From contig NC_080711.1 in the NCBI RefSeq assembly GCF_019097595.1, positions 10,011,928-10,075,927 on the forward strand: a DNA stretch of 64,000 nt, given 5' to 3'. The DNA comes from Hemibagrus wyckioides. Lineage: Eukaryota; Chordata; Actinopteri; Siluriformes; Bagridae. The position numbers and the translations under genes are program-made. Positions 48,327 through 63,669 of this stretch are shown here, piece by piece. Position 1 is the stretch's first letter, and each line of letters begins with the position of its first letter. A model generated the notes under the pieces. It searched no databases. It worked only from the letters and a program-made list of their open reading frames with translations, and was not told where the DNA came from.

Positions 48327-48959
48327 GTGAGAAGAGGGAAGAGGAGAAGGATTGTAAAACACCACTAAAGAAGGTTAACATAATTTTATGTATACTCAGA
48401 TCAATCTAACAAATTAGCAGATACCAAAAAATCAATATAGACAATCTAGTACTAGATATTACAGATTGATGTTTGGTATCTCTTCATCTCTCTTTGAAAG
48501 CAAGGCTGAATGTGTTCTTCACTGTTATGATGTCAGATTACTCTGAGCATCCTTACTGCAACAAAAGGAAAAATGATTTATATTACACATTATTATGTTT
48601 TTGTTAACCATGGCAGTGTTTCTTTTGTCTACTAACACTCTACACGTTTCAGTTTAATGGCAGAGCTCTTCAGGTTGCATTTGGGTTTCGTTTTGCTCCA
48701 AAATGGAGAGTTTGGATGGAGGAGATGATAATGTTCCGGGTTACAATAAACGACAGTGAACAGTGTTTTATATCTCGATGGTATTCTTGGATCAAACTTC
48801 TATCAAACGTGCTCTATTTCTGTAAAGTTGGTCGCACTTGTTTGTTTGAGGCTCAGGTCTTTCATCCCATAATAGAAAACAATACCAGGTCAAAATCTTG
48901 ACGCATCACCTTTAAGCAGTGGAAATGTTCACTTGTGATTATGAAGTAGTGAGAATTGC

Positions 48960-49150
48960 GCTCAGTGAGGAGGCGGAGCTTCCGGCCAATCGATCAGAAC
49001 AGTGGAACTTATCCTGTTTATGCAGTTTTACTGCAGATTAACTCACTGTGAAGAGGGAGAAAACACTGAGAAGAAAACAACCTTACAGACACGCGATCAC
49101 AATCGTTTACAAGCCAAAAAGCAGAGGTTCGATTATAAATAAATTAAGAG
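48960..49150. promoter_or_regulatory. Promoter-like island without an assigned gene
   Basis: GGCGGAGCTTCCGGCCAATC combines an ETS core (CTTCCGG, 48979-48985) immediately abutting a CCAAT box (48986-48990), a layout typical of TATA-less promoters. No coding exon follows in either direction within several kilobases. Confidence 0.3.
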
Positions 49151-49314
49151 TTTTACAGATGAACTCTGAACGCTGAATAAGCTTACCCTAGAGCAAAACA
49201 AAAGACCATTTTACTCAAACAAGCATGGATAACAAGCTGAGCTCTTTATAAGTGGTAGTAGTGTTTACGATTTCTATATTTATAAAACTTTAACTACTCT
49301 CATTTGTGTTTTTT

Positions 49315-49316
<2 letters not shown>

Positions 49317-49378
<62 letters not shown>
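49317..49378. repeat. (AT)n microsatellite
   Basis: About 60 bp of uninterrupted TA dinucleotides. Confidence 0.95.
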
Positions 49379-49384
<6 letters not shown>

Positions 49385-50214
49385 ACTGCGTAGTCAAATA
49401 ACGCGCCTTAATTACACTGAATAGTCGTTTTAATAGAATTCTTAAACATTTGTCTTAATTTAATTCATCGCGTCGTTAAACTACGATCATTGTGTATGGG
49501 TAATTAAGTGCTTCATGTCTTCGTGTAACTAGTGAACCTGTTAGTTCTGCGTCTTTCGAATAAGAAATGACGTAACGACCCCTTTTTACGTCTTACACTT
49601 AAGGTTTATGTCATATACAAAACGACGCTATCGCTTAATTGTTTTTGAATAGCAGGCGAAAAGGTATAATGTTGCTATTTTTAAGATATTCGAGCCACCT
49701 TCATTTCCAAACGAAATGAAAATAATGAACCCGTTTCCAGCCAGGGGTGTTATTTCTATGGTCCATTGCAAAAGGTTTAACTAGGACAAACGAAATGCAA
49801 AACCAAGGCGTGAAGAGATGTGTGGTTTAGACAGATTAACCTTTTACAGAATTAGAAATGAACAGCATAATTTGAAGAGAAGGCTTTTCCCGAAACTTGT
49901 GTTTTGGTATGTGCTTTACTTTCGAACAAACTAGTACTATTAACAGATATAAAATGCGACTGGGAAGAACCCGATTAGCAGCATGTGGAATTTGGTGTGT
50001 GTTCATGTATGTAGGCTTTTGTATGTTCTTTTTCCTCTCTTGCTTGAGCTGCTGAAGTTGCATTATCTTCGCACGCCCGCTTGGTGGGAGCAGCTACTTC
50101 ACTTTCTCCAGGTTACCAGCGCGTGCTACAAATTAGCAATATACTACCCCAAAACTCTCCAAGTATTTGACGCGTGCACTGGAGATGTAGGTGCATTTTG
50201 AACGACCCTTCAAT

Positions 50215-51345
50215 ACAAAACAATGCAACAATATTTCAGAACTCTGGTCAGTTTTGAACAGCTTTAAAAACTAAAATCACCGCGTTTCTCTTACACTGAA
50301 ATAATCAGTATATAAATCTGTTTATAATGTATGGTAAGATAAAAGTGTGTGATGGTATGACGTCATCCGTTATACACTGAAATGCTAGATACAGACAAGC
50401 ACAAAAGTTTCTAGTAAGATAATTATAGCAAGGTGATGTTTCTCAGATGTTTCTTGGCTATCATGTACACCAAATAGTGTATGTTATGGCTACTAATAAA
50501 TAATGTAACAAATATTCTCTGTAAGTAGGAGATGGGTTAGTTGTAGATACAGACACAAACTCCCAACATTAAAGTACAACAATATTTCAGAGCACTAGAC
50601 ATGTTTAAACAGAAATTTCAATTAGACTAAATTTATCAATTTATAAATGTGTTCATATTTTATGGTAATCTGTTCAAGTGTGTGTTTGAGTGCAGATGTT
50701 TTGACATTAGCACATGCACAATAATGCATATTAAGCTATTATTATTGTAAATAAATAACAAATACTATTAGTTCTCCGTAATATTTTTTTTTTTAACAAA
50801 CTGTCAATACATTTCAGAATACTGGAGTGTAGTAAATGTAGACATACACTAAAATTAGCAATTAATAAATTTGTTGATAATCTACAGTACTATGTAGAGG
50901 TGGGGCATTTAAATGTTAAATGGGGTTAACAGGTCCTTATCACATATAACATCTAATGCTATAAATAACTTCTCCAACAAATATTATTGAAGTTCTACAA
51001 ATACAGGACATCACAACACTTTACACAGCCTGAAAATGCATTAAACATTTTTCCAAAACTCAATTTATCAATTTATCTATAAATCTGTCAGTTTAAAATG
51101 CCAGACTCAATATGTATACATGTGATTGGGGGTGCAAAAAGCAAGTGCAAAAGTTAAAGCTTTTTCAACAAAATTTGGTGTGTTGGGATTTTTTTATTTA
51201 TTTAATTCCTGATTAGACTGTGTAACAATGTAGAAGGGAGAGATAAGAGGTAAGCTGTAAATATAAAGTTTTCTAAACGAAACTTCAACAATACAGCATT
51301 GGGACAATACACTAAAGAGTTTGAACAGTCAAGCACAAATGTTTG
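50215..51345. repeat. Degenerate tandem array, four to five units of about 200-360 bp
   Basis: Related blocks recur in the same order. Block A (a CAACAATATTTCAGAACACTGG-like string with TTTGAACAG) is at about 50231, 50578, 50806, 51008 and 51285. Block B (TATAAATCTGTTTATAATG-like) is at about 50309, 50640, 50862 and 51075. Block D (TAATGTAACAAATATTCTCT-like) is at about 50500, 50750 and 50965. Units have diverged by many substitutions and indels, so this is an old array. A CRE palindrome TGACGTCA sits in unit 1 (50358-50365). No coding frame crosses it. No known family is recognised. Confidence 0.55.
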
Positions 51346-52339
51346 ATTTTACAAAAAATAGGACATTTGGTGTGTAAGATTACACAAATCATTGTCACAT
51401 AAATGATTCAGTTGTGTATATTAAGATTCTAATAATGAAAACAAACTAAGGATATCAGTTCCGTTTGTATTTAGTTCCCTGTATTGCATGCTCTAATAAC
51501 TTATATGCCCACCTTCATAAATGACTCCAACTTTTTAGATCCTCTGAGCAGCTTTTGGAAGCCCTGGTTTTAATATTCAGCCCTTCATTAGTCCAAAACT
51601 CTGCCACATTTGCTTTCCCAATCAGGAAACCCATTCTTCCTGACATTTGTTATAAATGTTGCCAGATGTCATAATCTGCCTTCTTCAGATAAACACTGCA
51701 GACCAAGAGGATCAAAATTTCATTTCTAACATTTTTGAAATCTCGTTTTCTTGAATATTTTAAAACATTTCCGTTTGTTTGTTTGTTTTCTTCACACAAA
51801 AGTGCAAACATTTGTACTTGAATGTTTGGTGTAAAGCCTAAAAATGCAGAGCAGCACATAAGCAATATACTAGAGTGCTCCTATGCAGCAAAGGATGTTG
51901 TGTTGAGCTGAATCAATACTGTATCGTTTATTGTATGGTTTATATTTTTTTATTGTGTGTCTATTATCTGTATTAATTGGATGCTTTCCATTTTGCATCT
52001 GCCTGTGTTAGGTATCCCTTTTGTCTGACATTGTTTCGTGTTAAGTGTAGCACCATGATTTTGGGTGGAACTACATTTCGTTCCTCACGTTTCATCTGTC
52101 TGTGCTGAGAGGAACAACAATAAAGCCAACCTGGCTTGACATGGGCAAGCTTAGACACAAAATGTTGTTATTCTTTATCGAAAAGCCTAATCGCCGATCT
52201 TTGGTGGTACATATCTACTTAAACAGTTCTCTTTACGAATTCATAATAATTACTGCAAAAACGTTGATGAAGAAGAGTCACAGCTGAAGGATTTCACCTC
52301 TTCAAATCAAAATGGGGGAAAGAGACTTTTAAATGGGAG

Positions 52340-52560
52340 GCGAGCCGTGTGTGCGGGGGTGTGTTCATTGCGTCATAAGATTTTAAAGGAGCGAGCGTTT
52401 CTGATTGGCTCCTGCACACCACGCCCCCCTCCCCCCAACCTCTCTCCATTTTGGGAGCAGTAAATGGGAGATAAAACAGTTTTGCGGTTGATCGTCGAAA
52501 AAGCTGCATCGTTTATGATTGCAAATTAATTAACTTTATGCAACACTGGACCAGAGGAAT
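52340..52560 (+). promoter_or_regulatory. Promoter-like island without an assigned gene
   Basis: In order it contains an inverted CCAAT box (ATTGGCT, 52404-52410), a KLF/Sp1-type CCACGCCCCCCT (52419-52430), a YY1-like CTCCATTTTGG (about 52444) and a TATA-like GATAAAAC (52470-52477), in a CpG-bearing patch within AT-rich DNA. The arrangement favours + strand transcription starting near 52500. No coding exon is recognised downstream. Confidence 0.35.
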
Positions 52561-54887
52561 TGGTCTGGACTGGTCAGGTAGTGCAGAATTACCGCGTGTA
52601 CACCATTGCATCAAATTATTTCTTCTTCTTTCCTTCCTCAATGCTTTCTATCTAAAATGGTAATAACTTAAAGCTTAATTAAATTGAAATGCTGTTCAGG
52701 GTTCGAAGAGGGGTTTTTTCATGTGTCATATGCATGTTATCTTTTCCTGCTTTCTTGTTTATCACTTAAAACTTTTTTTTATTTTCATTTGGTCCAAACT
52801 TCTCTTTTAATAAACTTGTTATTTTGGAAGGCTTTGTGAATTGTACATCAACAGTTGTGTTTTACTGAGCTAGACTTATTTTACAAGAGCTGAGCTTATT
52901 GTGCATGCTTACAGGTTTAAAAGTGTTCAGCGTGGTGTGGTGTGGTTAAATATCTGAATGTATTTGCACAGTCATGTCAATTCTGATTTTATTTGAGTAT
53001 TTTAAAGATTGTTTTTTCCTGTATTCTTATTTCTGAACCACATGCATGCTTCTGTAATTGTACTGATGCAAGAAGTATGACATTAAACTTTTGTTTTACG
53101 CCATTCTTTGTAGTAAAATTATAGATATCAAATTGTTGTAGGATTTGTTCGCGTTTCTGTTGTGAAAAGGTGTGTTTGCTTGTGTTAAATCAATGCAAAG
53201 TACTGGTTTAAACTAAAACTAAAGGCTATATAGGGAAATAATTTACACTGCACATGTCACCAAAGGAAGGTTATTTCTAATAATTTTCAACATGTTTAAA
53301 TGTAGTACAGGATTAAACAATTGGACATTATTTCAATTATTTCTGTATCAATAAAACATTATTATGTCAGTATATGTGCAATTCAAAACTTTAGACTAAA
53401 TGTCTCTGAAATTTACAATAGAAAATTAAGACAACAATTAATATGTTCATTGTTAAAAAAAATTGTTTATATTGAAAAAAAGGTGTAAATATGAATGATT
53501 TTTCCCACTTCTTAGTCAATTATACTCTATACTACTGCACTAAGCTGCATTTGTTTCATCTGCTGTTAGTCCTCTAATGTCACGAGTACTAAATATCAGC
53601 ATTTCCCTTTTACCATAGGCAGCCTAATTGAAATAAATTTAGCTGTTTAATGTAAACACTCCTGTCTTTGGTATCTGTAACCTGTGTCATGCTCTCTGGA
53701 CGTTTCATTAAGTGAATATTAGATGTAAATTATTTTACACAATTAAATTTAATAGCAAAACACAGATTTAGTTTTGCAACTGAGCAGAAGTGCTTCCCTA
53801 AAATAAAATAAGTGACTGGACATTATATAAACTTTTCTGAACACTTTGCAAGTGTATACTAGGTCCGAATTTTTACATTTTGGCTCAATAAATCAATAAA
53901 ATGCATTCATATTTTGTTTGGAATTTTTACTGAAATATTTATTCCTATACTGCAGAAAATTAAACCAAAGCATTGTCATCATTGTATGTATTGTATTTCC
54001 AAGTCTTTAAAATTACAGAGGGCTAAAATGTTACATATGCACGCTAACACTAAATGTAATAATGTTAACAGCCTTGTTTTTTTTCCTAAGCAAAGTTGGG
54101 TTTTTTGTTAATATTTTTATTAGTCCTGCATTTTAGTTTTGTTGCATTAATGTTTACTCAAAGCAGAAAGCTCTATAAATTGTAAGATCTATATACTCTC
54201 TCACCCAAGAAAAAGGAGACATTCCCTTTCCCATTCAGTTATGCTATCCCCAACCCCCTCCCAGTATGTGGTCAGGTCACACCCACAAAGCTAATAAGAG
54301 CTGTTTTGGATCTCTGGGGGCTGTATTGGCATGGTGATTCCTTCAATATATTAAATAACTATGTTAATTTAGTTGTTCACATTACAAAACGCTATTCTTC
54401 AAAAAAGAAGCTTTTTAAGTTCATGTGACTTTATATAAAATAGTCATGATTGTGTATATATATGCCTTAGTAATTTCAATTATGTCCATGTGATCTTTTC
54501 TGAAGTGTTTATATCAAGTTTTCATATCAGTTCTTATCAGTCTTGTGATGTTACTCTGATATAAATGAAAGAAACCCTAACAATTAGATTATACATTACT
54601 GTAACAACTATACCACTTGCATGTACATTGAAATTTGGCCTTCTGCCCCAGTGGTCCAAGTCCACCAGTGCTTGCACTGTGATTTGAACTATGAAACCAA
54701 AATCTATATGTATATTGGAGAAAGAACACACATATACACGAGTAAACCATGCAACAGATGTATAAAGTAAAACAATTGTACTACTGATCAATTTATTTTG
54801 TACATGTACAGTATATCTCACCATAAATCTTGCACTTGATTTTTGAAGGATTTTTCAGTTTGTCAATTTGGAAGAAACCCATAAAAT

Positions 54888-54907
54888 AAATAAATAAATA
54901 AATAAAT
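54888..54907. repeat. (AAAT)n short repeat
   Basis: Five AAAT units. Confidence 0.8.
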
Positions 54908-56292
54908 GTTTCCAGCAGAACATTGCAGCACATGGTCCTCTACCCTTTCAATGAGTAGAACCCTTAATTATCCAAAGAACCTTTTTAATAGGCTTTCAAC
55001 TAATTTACGTTTGAGAGCAAGGTGAAAATACAGAAAACATCCTTGTATGAGTAGGTTCTAAACACAGTATCTAAACTTCCATTTAACCTACAGGCCAAAG
55101 TTTATGCATTTAATTTTTTTTTACACACAGTTATTCATACAAGTACTCAGTGTTCAAAAAACCTAAAACTATGTCAATGGGGTGTTCCTCCACTGCCATT
55201 TTCACCTTTTAATTTTCAGCTGAAAACTCTGAGACTAATACTGAAGCACAGGTGACAGAATCCATTCCTGGAGGCCCTGTAGGGAAGTTTAGTATTCCAC
55301 CTCATTTATCATGCCTAATTCAATTCAGTGTCTTGATTTGCTCAATATGTTGTGTCAGAGCAGAAAGAATCGTTGTCCATGGCCATAATTTTACACCTCT
55401 GTTTTAAAGCAAAAAAAAAAAAAGCTTTATCTGCTAGTAAAGTGATCACCAACCCATTAATAGCCAAAGTTGCTTTGTTACAGAATTGACTTCCACCCCT
55501 AATCCATCAGATCTGATCAGACTAATAAAGTATAATGATTATCTGGAGCAGGTGTGCTATATTAGGTTTGGAAAGTCAATCTGTAACAAGGTGTGTCCAG
55601 GAACATTGCTGGAGATATTGTTAAATCATATACTTTACACTGTTCCTACAAGTAGTGCTTACATACTTCGAAAGTCAACAGTGTGAAATGCACTAGCAGA
55701 TACAGTCTGCTATGTAGTGGAAGGGGCAGAGGCATCAAAAGGTGCTGTGGTGCTAACTTTTCCATATGACACCAAGACACAAAGCTATCACTGCTACACT
55801 GCAAATACAATAAGTAGCAAAAAGTTAAGGGTCAACATTTTGGTGGTGTTCCCGGTTTAGGGTAAGACAGCCATTTGTCACTTCTGTTTATAGTACAAAG
55901 CGTCTGTATTTGGTATGAGACATTACTACCCACAAGAAATCCAGGCAGCCAAGTACACTGTGTGTGATTTGATACAGTGTTGACTTTATTTGTAATCTAC
56001 TAAGTAAATCACAGTAGTAAGTTTAGTCAAAACAGAATACAGACTAGTTTAATTAAGTATCCATGCATTTACAAAACTTGATTATAGACAGTTGTGTATT
56101 AAATCCTCTTGACAAGCCTAATAAATATGTATTTGTTTATTTGTTTATATACACAGCCATCCACCTGTCCATAGATAACCATCTGCTAAAGGGGTGGGGC
56201 AGGCATGAAAGTAATGCACCTGGGCATTTTGGATATGTTAATTGTTAATGAATCCATATTTAAAGACACTAAAGTTGTGTAAAGTTGTAGAG

Positions 56293-56295
<3 letters not shown>

Positions 56296-56370
<75 letters not shown>
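56296..56370. repeat. (AT)n microsatellite
   Basis: About 75 bp of uninterrupted AT dinucleotides. Tyr/Ile frames across it are artefacts. Confidence 0.95.
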
Positions 56371-56375
<5 letters not shown>

Positions 56376-56579
56376 CATAGAGACAGAAAGAGAGCATGAT
56401 CATGTACGTTTAATGCAAAGTAATATTCTTATGATATTCTGTTTAACAACGCCTTACAGTATGTATACGAGTGAAAACTGGAGGTAAAATACGCGCTGTT
56501 GCAAAACAGGATCACTTCGGTAGCAATGTCATTTTAAAAGCAAGTAAGCAAGTATTTTGCTTTTAGTAAATAAGATTTT

Positions 56580-57070
56580 TCGGCTGCATCACTACACAAA
56601 ACGGGGTGGGGGGGTGGGGTGGCAACTACAGCGGACTATGAACATGTAAGAAGCTCGTGTTTTCATAGTATGTACAAGCGGTGAAGCCAGCGCGCTTCAT
56701 GGAGCCCAAGAGAGGCCATTTTCTTTCAAACAAGGCTGGGGTGCTGCCGCCACGTGTACAAGTCCTCCAAGAACTATATTAAAGCTTCCCAGTGTTGTTT
56801 ACTGACTCATGGCTTTGCCACGTGAGTTAATGATCACTTTTTGTGTCATATCACGAAAAGTAGCATAGAGAATCTACAGAACACACAGTTCGTATGTAGA
56901 AGGTCTTGTGCAACAGTTGATTCGCTCACTTCCTGATGGTAGGCGGGATGCAGCAGCCGCAGCAGGCCGTGCACTTTCACAGCCCTCCATTTTGTCTCGA
57001 TTGTCAAAGCCTATGGGCTATGCTATGGTGCTGTAAATCTCCAGCAGAGCCGCTCAAACTCTCAATGTAA
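56580..57070. promoter_or_regulatory. igf2bp1: Candidate regulatory element upstream of igf2bp1
   Basis: A repeat-poor, GC-richer block containing CCGCCACGTGTAC and TTTGCCACGTGAG (CACGTG E-boxes), GAGGCCATTTTCTTTC, CACTTCCTG (ETS-like) and CCCTCCATTTTGTC (YY1-like). It lies 1.2-1.7 kb before the igf2bp1 ATG. Function is inferred. Confidence 0.3.
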
Positions 57071-57689
57071 CGCAGAAAGCACGTTGAATTATGTAGTACA
57101 GCGATAATAGCCGAATGTTACTTGTGTATCATATTTAACAGTAGCGCGAGATACATTGTTTCCGTTTATTGTTTCAGTGAAAGTTCAAAAATCTTACACA
57201 GATTTCCGCCGACAGAGAAACTTTAACTACTTCAGTAGACTTTTACTACTTAAATGTGGGGATTAAAAAAATACCGTAAATTCCTAATTTATAAAACGAC
57301 ATATAGCCTACAAAAGATGACAGACGGCTCGTGGAGCGCGCTCACGACCAAATCTTGAAAGAAATCACATATATAAAGGTATAGGCTATATGAAATATGA
57401 ATGGGGGGAAATATTTTAGTATCAGAATTCATTGATAGTAATTTAACACATTATGGCCTCGTGACCCTGCACATCAGCTTGCGTTTTGCTGGAAACCGAA
57501 AGAGTGTAAACAGCGAATGGGCTATAAGAAAGAAATTTAAAATTCACCCATAACGCTACATGCAAATGTAATACCTAAAGATATGTTGACTCCGTGATAG
57601 GGCACAAGCTTACTACTGCACGGTAGTGAAGAAAGCCCATTGCACAGAAGGACTAGCTGGCCCAACACACGCCCATCTGCTGCTGTGCT

Positions 57690-59692
<2,003 letters not shown>

Positions 59693-61119
59693 GTATTTGG
59701 TTTTACTTTAAATCCTTGCTCTGTTGCTGCAAACATGAATGTATGCATTGTACTATATGTGGTTTACACACGAGGGAGGTGTACATACGTTTCGCCCGTT
59801 AGCTTTATTCTTAATGGCTGTCAAATTTGTGGATATATTGGATTAATATAAATACAATATAGCTCACTGCCTTTAACTTTGCTTCCAAACACCTTTAGTA
59901 TTTTTTTCCCCCATATCGAGAAAAAATTATTTATCTCCTTAGTGACATTGCAGCGTTTGATAGTTAAAGCACAAAAGACGGTGGGCTCTAAAAGGAGCAT
60001 CACGTGCTTTTACAGGAATATTTTCTTTTAAGTTCGGGTGCTATTTTTGGGTTAGTATTTATGTTGCATAAAATAATCACGATGTTGTTTCTGCCGTTTA
60101 CTGCAGTGCTTTCATTTACTCCGTTTCATACATGAAGAAAGGCCTTGCTCTAAAGTAAGGCCTAGGCTTCGAAGGATCTTTTGTTGAGTCATAAACTCTG
60201 ATCTGTTGTGCATAAAGGATCGATTGACTAATAGCCTAACGTTTTGTTTAAAAAAAAAAAAAAGCAGTCATGGAGTTGATAAAGCTCAAATATTGCATTG
60301 TGCTTATAAAAGTTCACATTACTTCGCATTGTGCCTAATATTTAGGATGGCATATAATTCGCAGTTTATGTTTACTACGAGAATCTGGAAATGTGTTAAG
60401 TGAACGGTTTTTTGTTTTAACGTGTTGTGTCCAGTGCTCGCAGAATGAGGGTAATGTGTGGCTAAGTTAATATGGTGGCAGGGTTTGTGAAGATACCTAG
60501 TTGGGATCTCTTAGAAGGTAGAACTGGGTCTACCTTGGATCTAGAAGTAAGCGAAAGAGCGTTCAAACAGCCTAGCGGACTGTTTATTTAAAAAAAAAAA
60601 AAGTCCACCCTGCCCACTTTTTTCTCACCCCACTCACAACCCGTTAAAAATTAGCATAGCCATTAAAAAAAAAATTGATTCACTTATCAAATGAAGCCAA
60701 AGTGACTCGTGCAGTGCTACAGTTATGTGGTCAAATAGGCGAATGTGACGTGTGCAAGCATATCGTTTATAAGATGTGAGTATCACGACAGGTTAAATTT
60801 TGTTGCGTTATTATTCAATCAACCCCAATGGGTGCCACTGAACAGGTAGGCTTATAGCTTAAATGCGGATGCCTCCTCGATTTAATCGTGGCCCCTGAAA
60901 TATTAATTTATTTGCATGCTGTTGAAGGTCTGCTATAAGCACGCGCCCACAATTTTCAAACACGGTCAGTTCATTTAATCAGTTTGTTCCTGAATATACG
61001 TGTAATGCTCCGTTTCCTAGGAATATAAACGTTGATGGCAAATAGTTACATGTGGTGCTACATAAAGTGATTTTGGTTTGCGAAACTACTTTTTGTCGTC
61101 GTGCTTTGTCTTTGCTTCA

Positions 61120-61155
<36 letters not shown>
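61120..61155. repeat. (TG)n-(TA)n microsatellite
   Basis: A TG run followed by a short TA run. Confidence 0.85.
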
Positions 61156-61189
61156 TATTTTTTTATTTAATTAAAAGCCAGATTGAAAG

Positions 61190-61330
61190 GGCACGTGGTC
61201 GCCATCATTGCGAATGAGCAATCCAACGTCAGCAAATAAGAAAATGGCGGCCAATGCAGCCCTGTGTGGCGAAACCCACATGAAGGGCTCATGCCTGGCT
61301 AGAGAGGACTATGTGGGAATGTCTAGAAAT
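61190..61330. promoter_or_regulatory. igf2bp1: Candidate regulatory element in igf2bp1 intron 2
   Basis: Contains GGCACGTGGTCGCCATCATT and a YY1-like AAAATGGCGGCC (61241-61252) joined to a CCAAT (61251-61255). GC-richer than the surrounding intron. Confidence 0.3.
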
Positions 61331-61399
61331 CCATTTATATTAATGCACGTACAATGTTAAGGAAAAAAATAAGGTCGAATGAATCTTATTTTTCATAAT

Positions 61400-61464
61400 A
61401 ATAATGATGATGATGATGATGATAATTAATAATAATAATAATAATAATACTAGTAGTAGTAGTA
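61400..61464. repeat. Mixed (GAT)n/(AAT)n/(AGT)n trinucleotide tract
   Basis: Short GAT, AAT and AGT runs in succession. Confidence 0.85.
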
Positions 61465-61712
61465 AAAGAGGCATTTGCTGTGCTCGCTATTTGATATACC
61501 CTTTAAATTATAACTGAAGGGGGAAAAAATCAGATTCCTTGTTTCCGTCCTTTATGGATTCCTTCTAAATACCTACATTGCGAGCATTCATACGAAATGT
61601 GTTTCATCCCTAATATTTGAAATACACGTAGAATGGTCAAAAAAAAAGACACAAGAAACTCATATAAGGCAGACGTGGAATGCTAATTAGGTCAAAGGTA
61701 TCGTCGCTGTTC

Positions 61713-61725
61713 GCCGCCATTTTGG
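61713..61725 (-). promoter_or_regulatory. YY1-type site
   Basis: GCCGCCATTTTGG, a full match to the YY1 consensus, oriented opposite to the site at 61241. Confidence 0.4.
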
Positions 61726-62002
61726 CTCTCCTAGGTCTGCGCCTCTAATTCGCATGAAAGGAAATTTTCATATAAAAATTAGCATTAAAACGTACTTCTA
61801 CGTGCTTGTGAATACGATCTAGTATGTTCCTTGTATGTTCTTCTTCTTCTTTTTTTTTTACGTGCGAGGTCAAAAAATAATCTAAATTATAACAAATATT
61901 TATCCTGCTTGGTAATGCAAATAAAACAACAAAAAAGGGGAAATTGGACCCAGCCTTCGTACAACCATTGGCATATTATCCTGTTAGCTGTGTGATGTTT
62001 AT

Positions 62003-62140
<138 letters not shown>

Positions 62141-63669
62141 ATCCCTCTCTCTGTGTATGACTGAGATTGTGTGCCTTTTCTGTATGCAAACATGGGTCTT
62201 CTATATGAGTATTCGGAAGTGGAAAGAGAAATAAGCATGGCCATGGGTCTGGGACAAGAAAGCCTTTAACATTCAAATGATTGCACTGACACATGTTCAA
62301 TTGGACCAAGACGTTGAGCCCATTAATGTTTCTGTCCCTTACAGCGAAAAGTAAACTAGAAAAAATATTTTGAGAAAAATATGTGGATATGTACGCTATG
62401 TGCAGGAGTGTAAGGCGGCAGGCCCATGCTCCTACATGGTGCCTTCCTATGCTTCATGTTTGATGTTGAATTTGCATGAGCTGTTGTGAACATTTAAGGC
62501 TTTTAAAATTAAATGGAAGATAAGGGAATGTCCCACTTCACCTGTTGAGAGCCAGTTGCTTAGAAGTGCATTAAGATCCAGCCCATACAGTAGCACCCTG
62601 TTAATACATTTAAGTCTACTGATTGTGACAAATTAATTGGCCTGTCATAAGTATTATAAGAGTATGTCTTCTTTGGGTTGTGAATTGAACATTAGTAATT
62701 GAACCACTTCTCACGTGTTTGGATTCATAAGTAGCAGACTTGTATTCTTTGTGTGTTCATTCATTTTCTCATTTTTATTAATTAAAGCATGATTATTATT
62801 AGTTAATGGTACTGTGATTACTTATGTTTTCCCTAGTGATATTGCTGAGAGTTGAAAGTTATGTTTATTGATTGATTTGATTACAACAATCAAGCAAAAA
62901 AATCTGCTCTACAAGTAGGATGTGCGGTTAGGACTACTTTTACTTTGTCTGTACTGAACTTAAAAAAAAACACACAATAGGGAGGAAAAAACTGCATATT
63001 ACTTCATGACTTCCATACTTGGATATGTGCAGAATTGGTAATATTTGGAAAAGCATAGAAAACGTCTTTGTGAAAGTACTGCTTCAGTGCTTATAGAGAG
63101 GAAAAAATTTAATCAATAATGCTTTGAATGTTAAGCGGTGCAGGAGTGTGGAATTTGGTATGTTGCTTCATAGACGTTTCTATATGGCGGTTTTTCATGA
63201 ATTATACTGTAATTGTTTATTTTGTAAAGCCATTTTGTACTTGTGACCATTTCATTCCTAGGTCTCCATTATGTGTGACCTGTCTTTCAGCATTTGGAGA
63301 CATTCAAGACAGCCCTTTATGATGGAGAGTAGCAGGGAAGGTGTTTTGGGTGCAAAAACTTTTTTTTTTTTAAGATTGTAATTGGTCTGTTATCTTTAGA
63401 GAGGTATTTAATGTTTAGGTGACAGTTTTGTGTGCAGTAAAAAGAAAGCTTGCATTACAGGGTAACTGGTTATTTTGGGCTATCTTGACTTTGTAAGTCA
63501 TTCCAATAAACAGTCTACATGAAAAGAGCCATGACTGCTGTGATATAAATAATTTGCTTGCATATTATGCCCATGTTGTACTTTCCTATGTACTGCATAA
63601 TATTTCATATTTTGTTTGATTAGCTGAAAAATGTGCAGTGAACATGGGTAATGGCAGTCTTAAACCATA

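Larger units (their letters stand above)
45400..57500. other. Gene-free interval between ube2z and igf2bp1
   Basis: No exon of snf8 or gip, the genes found here in human, is recognised on either strand. Contents are a Tc1-like copy (46053-46805), simple repeats (47449-47524, 48299-48326, 49317-49378, 54888-54907, 56296-56370), promoter-like islands (48960-49150 and 52340-52560) and a degenerate array (50215-51345). The intervals 47530-48290, 51350-52300 and 52650-56250 are AT-rich with nothing recognised. Confidence 0.55.

Noticed and set aside
45400..57500. snf8 or gip gene
   Set aside because: No reading frame resembling ESCRT-II Vps22/SNF8 or an incretin peptide was found. Very short or divergent exons cannot be fully excluded by eye.
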